A stretch of DNA of 64,000 nucleotides, taken from assembly GCA_030737875.1 (NCBI GenBank), contig CM060909.1:35143159-35207158 (forward strand), read 5' to 3'. Position 1 is the first letter of the stretch. Each line of letters starts with the position of its first letter. Positions 12,791-24,297 of the stretch are shown here, in pieces. The stretch comes from Allium sativum (taxonomy: Eukaryota; Streptophyta; Magnoliopsida; Asparagales; Amaryllidaceae). The notes beneath the pieces were generated by a model that saw only the letters and a list, made by a program, of their open reading frames with translations, ran no database searches and was not told the DNA's origin. Made by a program: the position numbers and the translations under genes.

Positions 12791-13688
12791 TTTTTAATTT
12801 ATTTAATTAATTTATTCACTAAAAGTTGACTTTTACATAGGACCTCTAAACGAGGCCCACCGCCTGTCGTCCATAGCATTTTATCCCCATTCCGAACAAA
12901 ATGGGATATGTATCGCAAGCTGATTTGATCGTTTCGATCAGTTTCCGTTAAAATCAACATATAACTCTATATATTGAATTTGAACGCGTATTTCAATTTA
13001 CCGGGGTCACATACGTACTTTAAAAATTCCAAAAAAATATTTTCTAGCTTCGTATTGACGATACGGTCCTAACAAAACTAGTTTCGTCGAATTCCGAGAC
13101 CGTTGGAAAAATGGCCAATTTCCAGTCGATTAAAATCAACTGAAACTGGTCAAACGCGTTTTCCTTTGCCACGCTCACATATTGATTCGAAAAATTATGA
13201 AATTTGGAATCTAGCAATAATTTGACATCACGGACCCAACAAAAGTGGTTTCGTCGAAATCCGAGGTCATTTGCAAAATGTCTATTTTTAAGGGCCTGAA
13301 TTCCATAGCGACTATTCAGAATTTTCAACTGGACATATCTTTTGATTCCTGCTATGAAATTTTGATTTTTCAGATTCGTTGGAAAGATATCATCAATTAG
13401 ATCCTAATGTTTTTGGTTTCGCTAAAATCCGGATTGTTTTGCACCCGGTACATTCAATTGAAGTTTGAAATCGAATTATCGAACTACCGCGCCATTTTCA
13501 ATTCTATTTATAATTATATATAATTATTTATATTCTAACGACGGCGTATATAATATATACGTTCGAATTATACATAAAATAAATTTCTCGTCGATATTAT
13601 TTAAAATAATCTATTTTAAATATTCAAAATTCGCTAAAACTGCCAAAATAAAAATTTTAAACTGGTTCAGAATTTCCGGGTTGTTACA

Positions 13689-14725
13689 ATCTCCCCCACT
13701 TAAAACTTTTCGTCCCCGAAAAGGAACAAAGTCGAAAGTGGTTTGATTATTCAACTCTACGTTCGATCTGGCTTCCATTCTCCAACTTTTCAGTTTTTGA
13801 GAATTTTCAAATTTTCAAAAATTTGGCTAACACCCTAAATTTTTGAAAAATTTCGCCATAACCTCCCCTGCACCGGGAGCCACGGGAAAATCCCGAAATT
13901 GCCATATAGGCCTTCTGATCTCAAAAAGAAAAAGAAAAAGCCAAGCGGCTAGCCAATAGGCTCATAAAATCATCATCACCCAAACAAAACAGTAAATTAT
14001 ATAGTAAACATGTACCTATTTGTCGGGCAAACAAATTTTATTCTCTGCTCTAGCCTCCTTGCTATGACCTGTTCAATGTAAGTATATGTATATGCAAGCA
14101 AATGCTACTAATTTTCGATACAATTCAATATTTGATTCAATTAGGCATAAAGGTTCAAAATTAGCAAACAAATAAACAACCAACACAAACATCAATCAAT
14201 TAGTGAATTAACGTTTCAAATTCATACTTTGATACATATACGAAAAATCTTGTTTTTGATGCCAATTCACAACAATGTGTTCTAGCTATAAAAGTTTTGG
14301 TTCTCACACCAGTCTAATGGAAATATATACATATCACACCTTCGTCACTCGAATATAAATTCTGACGACGAGTACTCAACCATCAGAATCATCTTCGGCC
14401 ACTAGAGTATGATTCCGTATCTATCCAGTATATTAAAACTTCAAATATACGTTCATGACGCATATATGCAAAATCTTTATATACTCGATTGTCCATATTC
14501 AAAATAAATAAATAACCAAATACGTTTAAAACGATTTAAATTTTCAAAACAAAATTGTTTCCATTTGAAAAATATACTCTTCACACTCGTTCTAGGATAC
14601 TACTGATCCTATCTCTAACGAGTCATTCTAATTGGATATTACTAATCCAATATCTGATGAATTCTTTCGTATGGTTCTAATGTGTCTTGTTCTCGAGCTC
14701 TGTAAACCAATGCTCTGATACCAAA
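13689..14725 (-). mobile_element. Internal domain 2 of non-coding large-LTR element
   Basis: A 1037-bp domain between LTR B and the LTR C side, nearly identical to internal domain 1 and also non-coding. It has the same polypurine tract (13689-13706) and an intact primer site (14712-14723). Minus-strand order is LTR C side, primer site, internal domain, polypurine tract, LTR B, a complete retroelement order. A short patch at 14355-14410 differs strongly from its counterpart. Confidence 0.8.
14712..14723 (-). other. Primer binding site, initiator tRNA-Met type
   Basis: Minus-sense TGGTATCAGAGC, two bases from the LTR edge at 14726. It is identical to the site in the Tekay element. Confidence 0.88.
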
Positions 14726-16683
14726 TGTGACGTCCGGCGAAATCCGGTAGGCTTTGCAACCATCCCTTCAACCCCCAAGCAGCAGGTAATACCCACCGTG
14801 GCTCCCACATGGTCCCCCAGTTCCTTGTTTTACGGCGACCCTCTCGAGTCTCGCGCCTATTGGCGAACCAACACCCTCCCCAGCGACATGTAGGGGTAAG
14901 AGTCTCCCGTTCGCCACCAAAACGCGAAGCGAGAACCCCCTATCATGCGTACCCGGCCTACTCAGGGCCAGCTTCCACCGCCTCCGTCGAGCACGACTCC
15001 GTCACCTCCGACCCGCCGCGACGCTCCGACATTCCCCCCTCTGAAGCGCCGACGATAAAGAGTCCCTGCTCCTGTTCAGTTCAAATACAGTGAGTCTAAA
15101 CCTGATTTTTAATTTAGTTTAAACCTGAATTTTGTTGGCTTTAAAAAAACTGATTTTTAATTTAGTTTAAACCTGATTTTTTGTTAGCTTTAAAAACTGA
15201 TTTTTGTATAGTTTAGAACTGTAGATTTGATTTTTATCGCTTAAAAAGAATTTGATTTTTATATTTAAAAAAGGTTTGATTTTTTTTCTTCGTAAAAGAT
15301 AAATCTAATTTATTTAAAAATAATTGGGTTTTAAATTTAGTTCAAAACTAGTTCATTTCGATAAAATCCATTTTTATCTTTTCAAATATGGAGTTTTTCA
15401 TCCCAATTTTTCCCAAATCATTTCTTATGATTTTACACAAATTATTACTATTTTTAATAATTTTATCAAGGCCCACACATTCGATTTCCAACAGTGGCCA
15501 TCGAACTGCACTTATAGCGACCTTTTTCAAATTTGATTTGGACGTATCTCCAAATCCAACCGTTAGATTTTGAATTTCAAATATTCGTTAGAAATCTCTT
15601 TTCGATACGAACCCAACAGTTCCGGTTTTAGGAGAATCCGACGGTCGGATCTCCCGTAATGTCCGTTTGAAATAAATGGTCGAAATTCATGAACTGCCGC
15701 GGCGCGGCGCGTTCTATTCAGGCCATTATATTATATATATAATATATATAATATATATTTCATCGATTACTATTTAAAACGAATTTTATAAATAGTTTTG
15801 AATTCGTTTCAAAAACAATTCCAACTTCCATCTCAATTCAAATCAAAATTGAATCTTTCCTTATAAATTCGTTTTAAAATTCATTTCTATTCAATTCAAA
15901 TTTCAATTCAATTTGAATTCATTTCAATTCGTTTTCAATTCAAATTTCATTTCAAAATAAAACGATTTCGAAATCACTTTTCAATATTCATTTTAAAATG
16001 AATAAAATCGATATAAATATCGTTCACGTCAAAATGGCGTCAATCTAATCAACACGGTTTCATATATTTCTATTTTCAAATATTCTGTTTCAAATATTTC
16101 CTATTATCAAAATATTTGTTATTATGAAAATATTTCGTTCAACACATGACTAATCTCAACGGATGAGTACTTTCAACACATGAACCTTTATTTTATATTG
16201 ATAAAGATGTAAATTTTATTATTAGAATATTTCGTTCAACACATGACTAATCTCAATGGATGAGTACAGTCAACACATGAACCTTTATTTTATATTGATA
16301 AAGATTTCGCCTTTTCAAAAATATAGATTTCGCCTTTATAAAAATATAGTAAACATGTACCTATTTGTCGGGCAAACAAATTTTATTCTTCGGCTCTAGC
16401 CTCCTTACTATGACCTGTTCAATGTAAGTATATGTATATGCAAGCAAATGCGACTAATTTTCAATACAATTCAATATTGGATGCAATTAGGCTAAATGGT
16501 TCAAAATTATCAAACAAATAAACAAACAACGCAATCATCAATCAATTAGTGAATTAGAGTTTCGAATTCATAATTTTGATATATATACTGAAAATTTTGT
16601 TTTTGATGCCAATTCACAACAATAAATCTATCTATATAAGTTTTGGTTCTCACACCAGTCTAATGGAAATATATAGAATCCGA
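14726..16683 (-). mobile_element. Mosaic block between internal domain 2 and LTR C
   Basis: Four pieces are joined here. 14726-14976 matches the end of LTR B (6781-7034). 14977-15290 is a CT-rich stretch leading to CAGTGAGTC (about 15088-15096), resembling an LTR leader in the plus direction, opposite to its surroundings. 15300-16310 matches LTR-middle sequence (compare 9240-10570) with most of the 27-bp array missing. 16340-16680 matches part of an internal domain (compare 6055-6385). A repeated TTCGCCTTT motif at 16306-16345 is inverted relative to 7105-7147. Template switching or repeated rearrangement could produce this. Confidence 0.65.
16128..16300. repeat. About 97-bp tandem repeat, two copies, mosaic block
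   Basis: Two units of the ATTTCGTTCAACACATGAC repeat, the same family as in LTRs A, B and C. Confidence 0.8.
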
Positions 16684-17063
16684 ATGTGACGGCCGGGAAA
16701 TATATAGAACCCGTTTCTTCCCCATTAAGGAAAGAGCAGATACTTTGAGAACAACACACAAATGAACGCAGACGGAAGAACATTTCATTGCTATTACAAC
16801 AATTCCATCAGAATACAAGAATATACAGAGTATAAATGAATAAATTACATTCGGTAAATGTCAGAGATTACAATAAATTACATAGCAGCGGAAAATAATA
16901 CAAAGCACAACTGAAGGTGATATACGGATACAGAGCTTTTCGGATATCATTCCAGCTGTAAACTAGGATCCTGTGAATATAAATCTGCAAAACCAAAACT
17001 ACTAGCTGCCCGTGCGGAAAATAGGGGCACCCAGAGTTTAGGTTAAAACAATAAACTCCAGGT

Positions 17064-17077
17064 CAGTCATGTGACTG
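17064..17077 (-). other. Conserved 5-bp hairpin near LTR C 3' end
   Basis: CAGTC / GACTG with loop ATGT, about 380 bases from the LTR 3' end. See the matching sites in the Tekay LTRs. Confidence 0.7.
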
Positions 17078-19714
17078 GTGTGTGAACTAAAACAGTTATT
17101 TAAAACTTTACTTTTTTAAAGATAGTAATTCAAGGGACCACGCCGTATAACACGGAACGGGTTTCCTCCCAAGAATACCAGTGCATAGAATAAACAATCG
17201 CAATGCTTTTTCGAAAAATGAAGCTATTGTAAGACCCAGGTCCCATCACACAATGCAACGCAAGCCGGAGGATAGGGTTTTCCCTTATAATAGCCAAACA
17301 TGCTTGATACGTTTAAAACAAATCATTTGATACTATAATAAGTGTATAGTGTCAAAACAATTTCAATCATAAATATAAATCATAGACGGCATGGGTACCA
17401 TATATCATGTCGCCATACTAGTTCTACAATTAAAACCGCGATACACGTATTGGAAATTGGATTTCCGCCATGAGTCGAGGCAAGGGGCAAGCTCCTCTCC
17501 GCGCTCGAGACACTCTAGCAAATGCCTCAGGGCTACACACTCTGGGCAACCCCTGGATGCTTCAGGGCCGGTCCTCACTTACGTTAGAGGATTATTTATT
17601 CATGAACACACGTTTCCCGGTCCTTACAGACCTATAATCGAGGCGCCTCGCATTCCAACAACCACATAGGTGAAAAGTATATAAATGTCAGGGCTGGTAA
17701 GTCACTGACACCACCAAAGCTAGAAAGAAACGTCGTGCTCTCCCTGCAGTCCGTATCCCGTTTTTAACTCATACCGAGGTGTGAGGCTCGCGAATTTACG
17801 TTATACACAAAGTTGCCACGTAGGCCACTTTGATCATCAACCACAAGACTTTACTTTTCAACAAAAGCCTTGATTATTGCATCTTAGCGTGCCACACAGG
17901 CAATTCATGCCATGCGACTGATGTCCATCGATATACAACCTCTGAGCTCGTACGTCTCAGAGAAAGGCGTTAAGCAAAAGAATAAATTCTCCGCCGCCAA
18001 ACAGATGTATATTTAATAGAAATCAATCAACATAGAATAAAATCCAATGTCAGACACACAATCCATTTACAAGTTCGTTCTGGGTCTGAACGAAACCGGA
18101 GGCACTTTCCTCGCATATCCATCCATCTCCAAGTACGTCTGGACGACCACCAACTATTTCCATCCTCTTGGGTGTACAGCCAAATCAGGATCGCCAGTAA
18201 TTACCCAAACGATGTAAAGACTTCCGGTCTTTGACCACCGTCTTCATCTTCGACATATCGTCGAATCGGTTATTCAGAATGGGTATAAACCCGGCCTTTC
18301 CGAACAACCCGCGTATATTAAAACAAATGTTACATAAACACAACATACGCCTCATTCCAATTCAGAATATTCTTTTATTCACAAAATCACATTTTTAGGG
18401 AAAGGTTCTCATTAATTTTATCCAAGATAAATTCTTTAAAATTTATCCTTTAATCTTCCTTTGGATGTCGTTTCAAACCAAATTATGGTTTTCTAAATTA
18501 GTCGAGATTAGCGAACCACACCGAAGTAATTATTTATTTTATTTCCCAATCCCAACCTATTCATCCCATGAAGCAAAACTGGTAATACTCCATATCTAAC
18601 ACCACGGTGTTATCGGTAAAGTTAATTACCATTTCACATTCAAATCTAATTAAAGATTTGACTATCGTTCTGGAGCAAAACTGGTGATACTCCACTCTCG
18701 CTCATTTCTAAATTTGATAATTTAGATTATAGATTCACATTTCAACCTAATTGCAGATTCGTTAAAACTCCTTTTACTGGGTTAAAGAACTAGGTGTTAT
18801 TTTAAAACACAGTTCACGACAAACCCAAATCACATTCTATTTATTATCGGGTTAAAGAACTAGTGTTATTTAAAACGCCGTTCATGATAAACCCATTTCA
18901 AATCCAATCAAATATATTAGAAATTCCGATTTATTTAAAACCCCTTTTTAAATCTAATTTATTTATTTAAAAATAATTGGATTTTAAATTTAGTTCAAAA
19001 CTAGTTCATTTCGATAAAAATCCATTTTTATCTTTTCAAATATGGAGTTTTTCATCCCAATTTTTCCCAAATCATTTCTTATGATTTTACACAAATTATT
19101 GATATTTTTAATAATTTTATCAAGGCACGTACAGTCGATTTCCATCAACGGCCATCGAACTGCACTTACAACGACCTTTTTCGAATTTGATTTGGACGTA
19201 TCTCCAAATCCAAACGTTAGATTTCAAATTTCTAATATTCGTTAGAAAGCTCTTTTCGATACGAACCCAACGGTTCCGGTTTTAGGAGAATCCGACGGTC
19301 GGATCTCCCGTAATGTCCGTTTGAAATATATGGTCGAAATTCACGAACTGCCGAGGCGCGGCGCGTTCTATTCAGGCCATTATATTATATATATTATATA
19401 TATAATATATATTTCGTCGATTTCTATTTAAAACGAATTTTATAAATAGTTTTGAATTCGTTTCAAAAACAATTTCAACCTTTATTTCAAATTCAAATCG
19501 AAATTGAATTTTCTATTCTAAATTCCTTTTTACTTTCATTTCTATTTGATTTCAATTCAAATCGATTTTAATTCGACTCGAATTCATTTTCTTTTCAATT
19601 CAATTCAATTCGAATTCGTTATATATTTACTTCAAATTCAATTTCTTTTCTGTTCAATTCGAATTCAAATTGGTTTTATATTCAATTGAAATCAAATTTG
19701 TTTTCTAGTCAATT

Positions 19715-20255
19715 TAATTCGAAATCGTTTTATATTCAATTCATTTCGAAATCGCTTTATATTCAATTCATTTCGAAATCGCTTTATATTCAATTCATTT
19801 CGAAATCGTTTTATATTCAATTCATTTCGAAATCGTTTTATATTCAATTCATTTCGAAATCGATTTGTTTTCTATTCTATTCAAATTCAAATTGGTTTTC
19901 TATTCGATTCAATTCAAATTGGTTTTCTATTCGATTCAATTCAAATTGGTTTTCTATTCGATCCAATTCAAATTGGTTTTCTATTCGATTCAATTCAAAT
20001 TGGTTTTCTATTCGATTCAATTCAAATAGGTTTTCTATTCGATTCAATTCAAATTGGTTTTCTATTCGATTCAATTCAAATTGGTTTTCTATTCGATTCA
20101 ATTCAAATTGGTTTTCTATTCGATTCAATTCAAATTGGTTTTCTATTCGATTCAATTCAAATTGGTTTTCTATTCGATTCAATTCAAATTGGTTTTCTAT
20201 TCGATTCAATTCAAATTGGTTTTCTATTCGATTCAATTCAAATTGGTTTTCTATT
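19715..20255. repeat. 27-bp tandem arrays in LTR C
   Basis: The same two arrays as in LTR A: about five units at 19715-19863 and about fourteen units at 19880-20255. Long frames on both strands reflect the 27-bp period only. Confidence 0.95.
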
Positions 20256-20287
20256 TCAAATATTTCCTTTTCAAATATTCTATTTCA

Positions 20288-20660
20288 AATATTTTGTTCA
20301 ACACATGACTAATTTCAACGGATGAGTACAGTCAACACATGAACCTTTATTTTATATTGATAAAGATGTAAATTTTATTATTAAAATATTTCGTTCAACA
20401 CATGACTAATCTCAACGGATGAGTATAGTCAACACATGAACCTTTACTTTATATTGATAAAGATGTAAATTTTATTATTAAAATATTTCGTTCAAAACAT
20501 GACTAATCTCAACGGATGAGTACTATCAACACGTGAACCTTTATTTTATATTGATAAAGATGTAAATTTTGTTGTTAAAATATTTCGTTCAACACATGAC
20601 TAATCTCAACGGATGAGTACTGTCAACACATGAACCTTTATTTTATAATATTCTTTATCT
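20288..20660. repeat. About 97-bp tandem repeat, four copies, LTR C
   Basis: Four units matching 2704-3076, with single-base differences such as TCAAAACATG in the third. Confidence 0.9.
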
Positions 20661-21302
20661 TCTAAATTGGAATGAGGCCCAATCAATTACCATATAGCGT
20701 TAACTATATGGATTTCCATACAACACATGTATATTATAGCATTGAAAAATAATCAACCATCAACCAAATGCACTACACTGTATAAGCATCAAATATAGAT
20801 AACGCTTATAACAGCCTGTCAATCAATCGATCGACATATTCAATCAATCAGGATGAGTGAACTTCAAATTTCTTCCCAACACCCGTGTGGGGTTTCAAAC
20901 AATCAAACATAGATTTTATTTGTGCAGTTGGGCGATGTGTAAAATTTATCGTCCCAATCAATGTCCTTCAAATAGGTGTACATAAACAAACCGTCCGGTT
21001 TGTAAATGAATATTTATTTATTCGCATTCACGTTAAAAATTATATTTTTAACGATAAAATATTTTATTTTAACATATGAATTTCTATTCAGTTCATTTAT
21101 TAAATAAAATGCTATCTTTATTTTTCTAACTTATTTTAGAAAAATTTCGGCGGCATAACGGCACGATACTAGAAACGGGACGAGGCCTAGCCTTACAATT
21201 CAATTTCAATCAAATAATCTAACTAATTTTTGCAATCAAACAAACAAGTCCATGGTCTGTGGACGATTGTGTCGGGTGCTACTAAACACCGTCTGCATCC
21301 TA

Positions 21303-21303
<1 letters not shown>

Positions 21304-21342
<39 letters not shown>
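21304..21342. repeat. (TA)n microsatellite
   Basis: About nineteen TA dinucleotides. The same site in LTR A (3788-3803) is much shorter, so this is a local expansion. Confidence 0.95.
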
Positions 21343-21364
21343 CTAGAAAAAAAGAAATTGAAAG

Positions 21365-21379
21365 GTGAGAAATTCTCAC
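21365..21379. other. Conserved 15-nt palindrome in LTR C
   Basis: GTGAGAAATTCTCAC, identical to 3827-3841 and 11332-11346. Confidence 0.75.
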
Positions 21380-22031
21380 AAATAGCTATCCTAGCTCCAC
21401 GACACTTCATTTAGAGAAATCTTCATCATTTTCGCCTTTTAGTCATCTTCGTTGCCCGTAGCCACTACATATATAAAAATCACACATTTTTATATCCTGA
21501 TGTCTTTAAAATAAAAATCACATTTTTATTTGTTCACTTTCAATTTAAAAATCATATTTTTATAATTGCTTCATATATTTAAAAATCGAATTTTTATTAT
21601 GCTATTCAATATATAAAAATCGAATTTTTACTTTATAATTTTCTATATAAAGGTTCCGCCTTTTCAAAAATAAAGATTTCGCCCTTTTAAATATATCATA
21701 AAAAATCACATCTTTATTCTGCTACTCATATAAAGATAATATTTTTAATATTTCTATCATGTAAAAATTATATTTTTAATTCTCTACACAAACAAAAATC
21801 ATATTTTTATATCATCTATATAGTAAAGACTATATTTTTAATACCTTAAAAATATAAAGATCATATTTTTATTACTTTAAAAATATAAAGATTGTATTTT
21901 GACTCTTTTTACAACCTAAAAATTATATTTTTAAACCACTACATATGTAAAAATCAGATTTTTACAATGCTAATTATATATATATATTAAACACTGAAAA
22001 GAAAACTAAAATTAAAATTAAAAGGGATAGA

Positions 22032-22420
22032 ACTCACCTTTTCTTTCGTCGTTGAAATCAGATTTTTAGAAGGAGGGAGGGGGGTTGCGTCTTCAGCAGA
22101 AAAGGGGGAGGAGAGAGGCAGAGCATATCGATTTGGGGTGTGGAGTGAGGGAGAGGCGAACGGGGCTTGGGTTTTGGGGCGTCGGTCGATTGGCTGAGGG
22201 AGAAGAAGAGAGGCGGGGAGCGGAGGTAGAAGAGGAGGAGGGGAAGGAGAACGGAGGACGATGGCTCGGAGGTGGGTGGCGCGCTCGACGGTGGGATGGT
22301 GCGGCGCCCTAGGCGGCGACGGGTTCGATTTGTTTTTTTTTCTTTTTTTTTTCTTTCGGAACGAAATGAAAAGGGGAGAGGCCAACGTGATTTAAGGAGG
22401 AGGGAGAGAGAATATTTTTT
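22032..22420 (-). promoter_or_regulatory. Predicted leader with splice-donor-like edge, LTR C
   Basis: Minus-sense pyrimidine-rich block nearly identical to that of LTR A, ending AAAAGGTGAGTTC at 22032-22041. That is a better match to the plant 5' splice consensus than the LTR A copy. A 132-codon serine/proline-rich frame (21987-22385, minus) overlaps it. It is longer than its LTR A equivalent and is not kept in LTR B or D, which argues against a real protein. Confidence 0.45.
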
Positions 22421-23298
22421 TTTCGTTTCAAAAAGTTGACCTTTACATACGACCTCGAAACGAGGCCCACTGCCTGCCGTCCATAGCGTTTTACCCCCAT
22501 TCCGAACACAATGGGATATGTATCGTAGGCTGATTTGATCGTTTTGATCAGTTTCCGTTGAAATTATATTTAAATCGCTATATTGAATTTTAAACGTACA
22601 TTTCAAATTACCGGGATCTCATACTAACTCTATAAATCCCATAAAAATATTTTCTAGCTTCGTATTGACGATACGGTCCTAACAAAACTAGTTTCGTCGA
22701 ATTCTGAGACCGTTAGAAAATGGCCATTTTCCAGTCGATTAAAATCAATTGAAACTGGTCAAACGCGTTTTCCTTTACCACGCTCACATATTGATTCGAA
22801 ATATTATGAAATTTGGAATCTAGCAATAACTTTACATCACGGACCCAACAAAAGTGGTTTCGTCGAAATCCGAGGTCGTTTGCAAAATTCCCATTTTAAA
22901 GGGCCTGAATTCCATAGCGACTATTCAGAATTTTCAACTGGACATATCTTTTGATTCCCGCTATGAAATTTTGATTTTTCGGATTCGTTGGAAAGATATC
23001 ATCAATTAGATCCTAATGTTTTTGGTTTCACTAAAATACGGATTATTTTGCACCCGGTACATTCAATTGAAGTTTGAAATCGAATTATCGAACTACCGCG
23101 CCATTTTCAATTCTATTTATAATTATATATAATTATTTATATTCTAACGACGACGTATATAATATATACGTTCAAATTATATTCAAAATAAATTTCTCGT
23201 CGATTTTATTTAAAATAATCTATTTTAAATGTTCCAAAATTCGCTAAAATTGCAAAAATAAAAATTTTAAACTGCTTCAGAATTTCCGGGTTATTACA

Positions 23299-24102
23299 TT
23301 GACACCCTAGGACTTGATACACCCTAGGGTGGACCTAGCGCAGTTTAACTACATTGCATGTTTGGGTCGTATGACACCGACACTTGACGAGTAGGCTTAT
23401 AGGGAGCCGATCAACTAGACCGTGTAATTGGACCTTGATTTAGGTCACCTCATGATATTGGGCCAAGCTTGGGCCAAGGGATCAATCCTTGTTTTTACTT
23501 GACATGTTAGAATGCTAGTACACCCGTGGTGCAAAACTTAACCTTGATTATGCGATGACACCTTTATCTATCCTGTTAGTTAATCATCATGCCAGTATGT
23601 TGTTATCCTTATGTTCATCTCAGCTTCTCATGCTAGTTAACTTTACTAGTTCATGGACTGATAGTAGTTAGGGCTTACCAGTCTTTTTGACTGACCTATT
23701 TTCTTTCGCCTCTTTTCTTCCGTTTCCCCCCCTCAGGTCCTCAGGGTGGGAACATTGGAGCTTAGCTTGGATCTTTATAGCTTGCTTACGGGATTTGCTC
23801 ATGTACGGGTCTGGACATTGAGCTTGCTATGGTTTATCACTTCACTTTAGGGATAGTACTTTATGTATTTCAGTTTTTCAGTTTATGCTTTTCTCTAGAC
23901 TTTGTTTGTTGGAAAATAATGACTAAGTACTTTGTTGTAACTTGACTGTGGTTTTGAAATGCTAGTTTTATCCGCTGCTTTACTACTCTGTTTTACTTAT
24001 ATGTTCTATCTTGTGATATCTGCATGCATGTTTACCTTGTTTAACGCCCCTCCGAAGCTAGTGTGCTTGCAAGAGTTACCCTGGCGGAGGTGGGGTGTTA
24101 CA
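23299..24102 (+). mobile_element. 5' LTR of Tekay element, 3' part only
   Basis: Matches 31397-32202 of the 3' LTR and ends GGGGTGTTACA just before the primer site. It starts TTGACACCC directly after the end of the neighbouring minus-strand LTR. The missing first 2120 bp include the promoter region, so this copy is unlikely to be transcribed from its own LTR. Confidence 0.93.
23679..23693 (+). other. Conserved 5-bp hairpin, Tekay 5' LTR
   Basis: CCAGTC-TTTTT-GACTGACC, followed by a pyrimidine tract TTTCTTTCGCCTCTTTTC. The same hairpin and tract occur at 31777-31791. Confidence 0.7.
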
Positions 24103-24104
24103 TT

Positions 24105-24116
24105 TGGTATCAGAGC
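24105..24116 (+). other. Primer binding site, initiator tRNA-Met
   Basis: TGGTATCAGAGC, two bases after the end of the 5' LTR at 24102. It is complementary to the 3' end of plant initiator tRNA-Met and primes minus-strand synthesis. Confidence 0.93.
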
Positions 24117-24297
24117 ATAAGGTTTACAAGATTTGAGCAAAAGTGTTTTTGAAACTTACCTTTTGAAAAATTATTTTCAAAACCAATTAAGTATTTTCCA
24201 AGAAAAGTCTAGTTATTTTTAAAAAAGGCTATTCCCCAAAAGCCATAGCACTATCCTTCGTTTCTTCGTTTTGAATCTATCTTTTTCCTTTTTCAGT

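Larger units (their letters stand above)
6781..13688 (-). mobile_element. LTR B (middle LTR) of non-coding large-LTR element
   Basis: A 6908-bp LTR on the minus strand. Its start (13688, TGTAACAACCCGG) follows a polypurine tract and its end (6781) precedes a primer site, so it serves as 3' LTR of one internal domain and 5' LTR of the other. The outer parts match A and C closely. The middle differs: the 27-bp array has another sequence, the 97-bp repeat has two copies, extra 35-bp and 23-bp arrays are present, and the leader block (12480-12790) is diverged. The last 250 bases (6781-7034) are relatively GC-rich and match 14726-14976. Confidence 0.85.
16684..23298 (-). mobile_element. LTR C of non-coding large-LTR element
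   Basis: A 6615-bp LTR on the minus strand. It begins TGTAATAACCCGG at 23298 and ends at 16684 (plus TGTGACGGCC). The part from 17611 is the close partner of LTR A: same 27-bp arrays, same four 97-bp units, same leader block. Its outer edge abuts a broken Tekay LTR at 23299 with no intervening base, so this is the 5' LTR of the whole unit and the junction is an insertion edge. Confidence 0.85.

Noticed and set aside
14809..15093. 94-codon plus-strand frame across the mosaic block
   Set aside because: It crosses a joint between unrelated pieces, and only its second half is CG-rich leader-like sequence. No family is recognised.
21304..21342. TA-rich tract as a replication origin or matrix attachment site
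   Set aside because: Simple microsatellite expansion, much shorter in the sister LTR.
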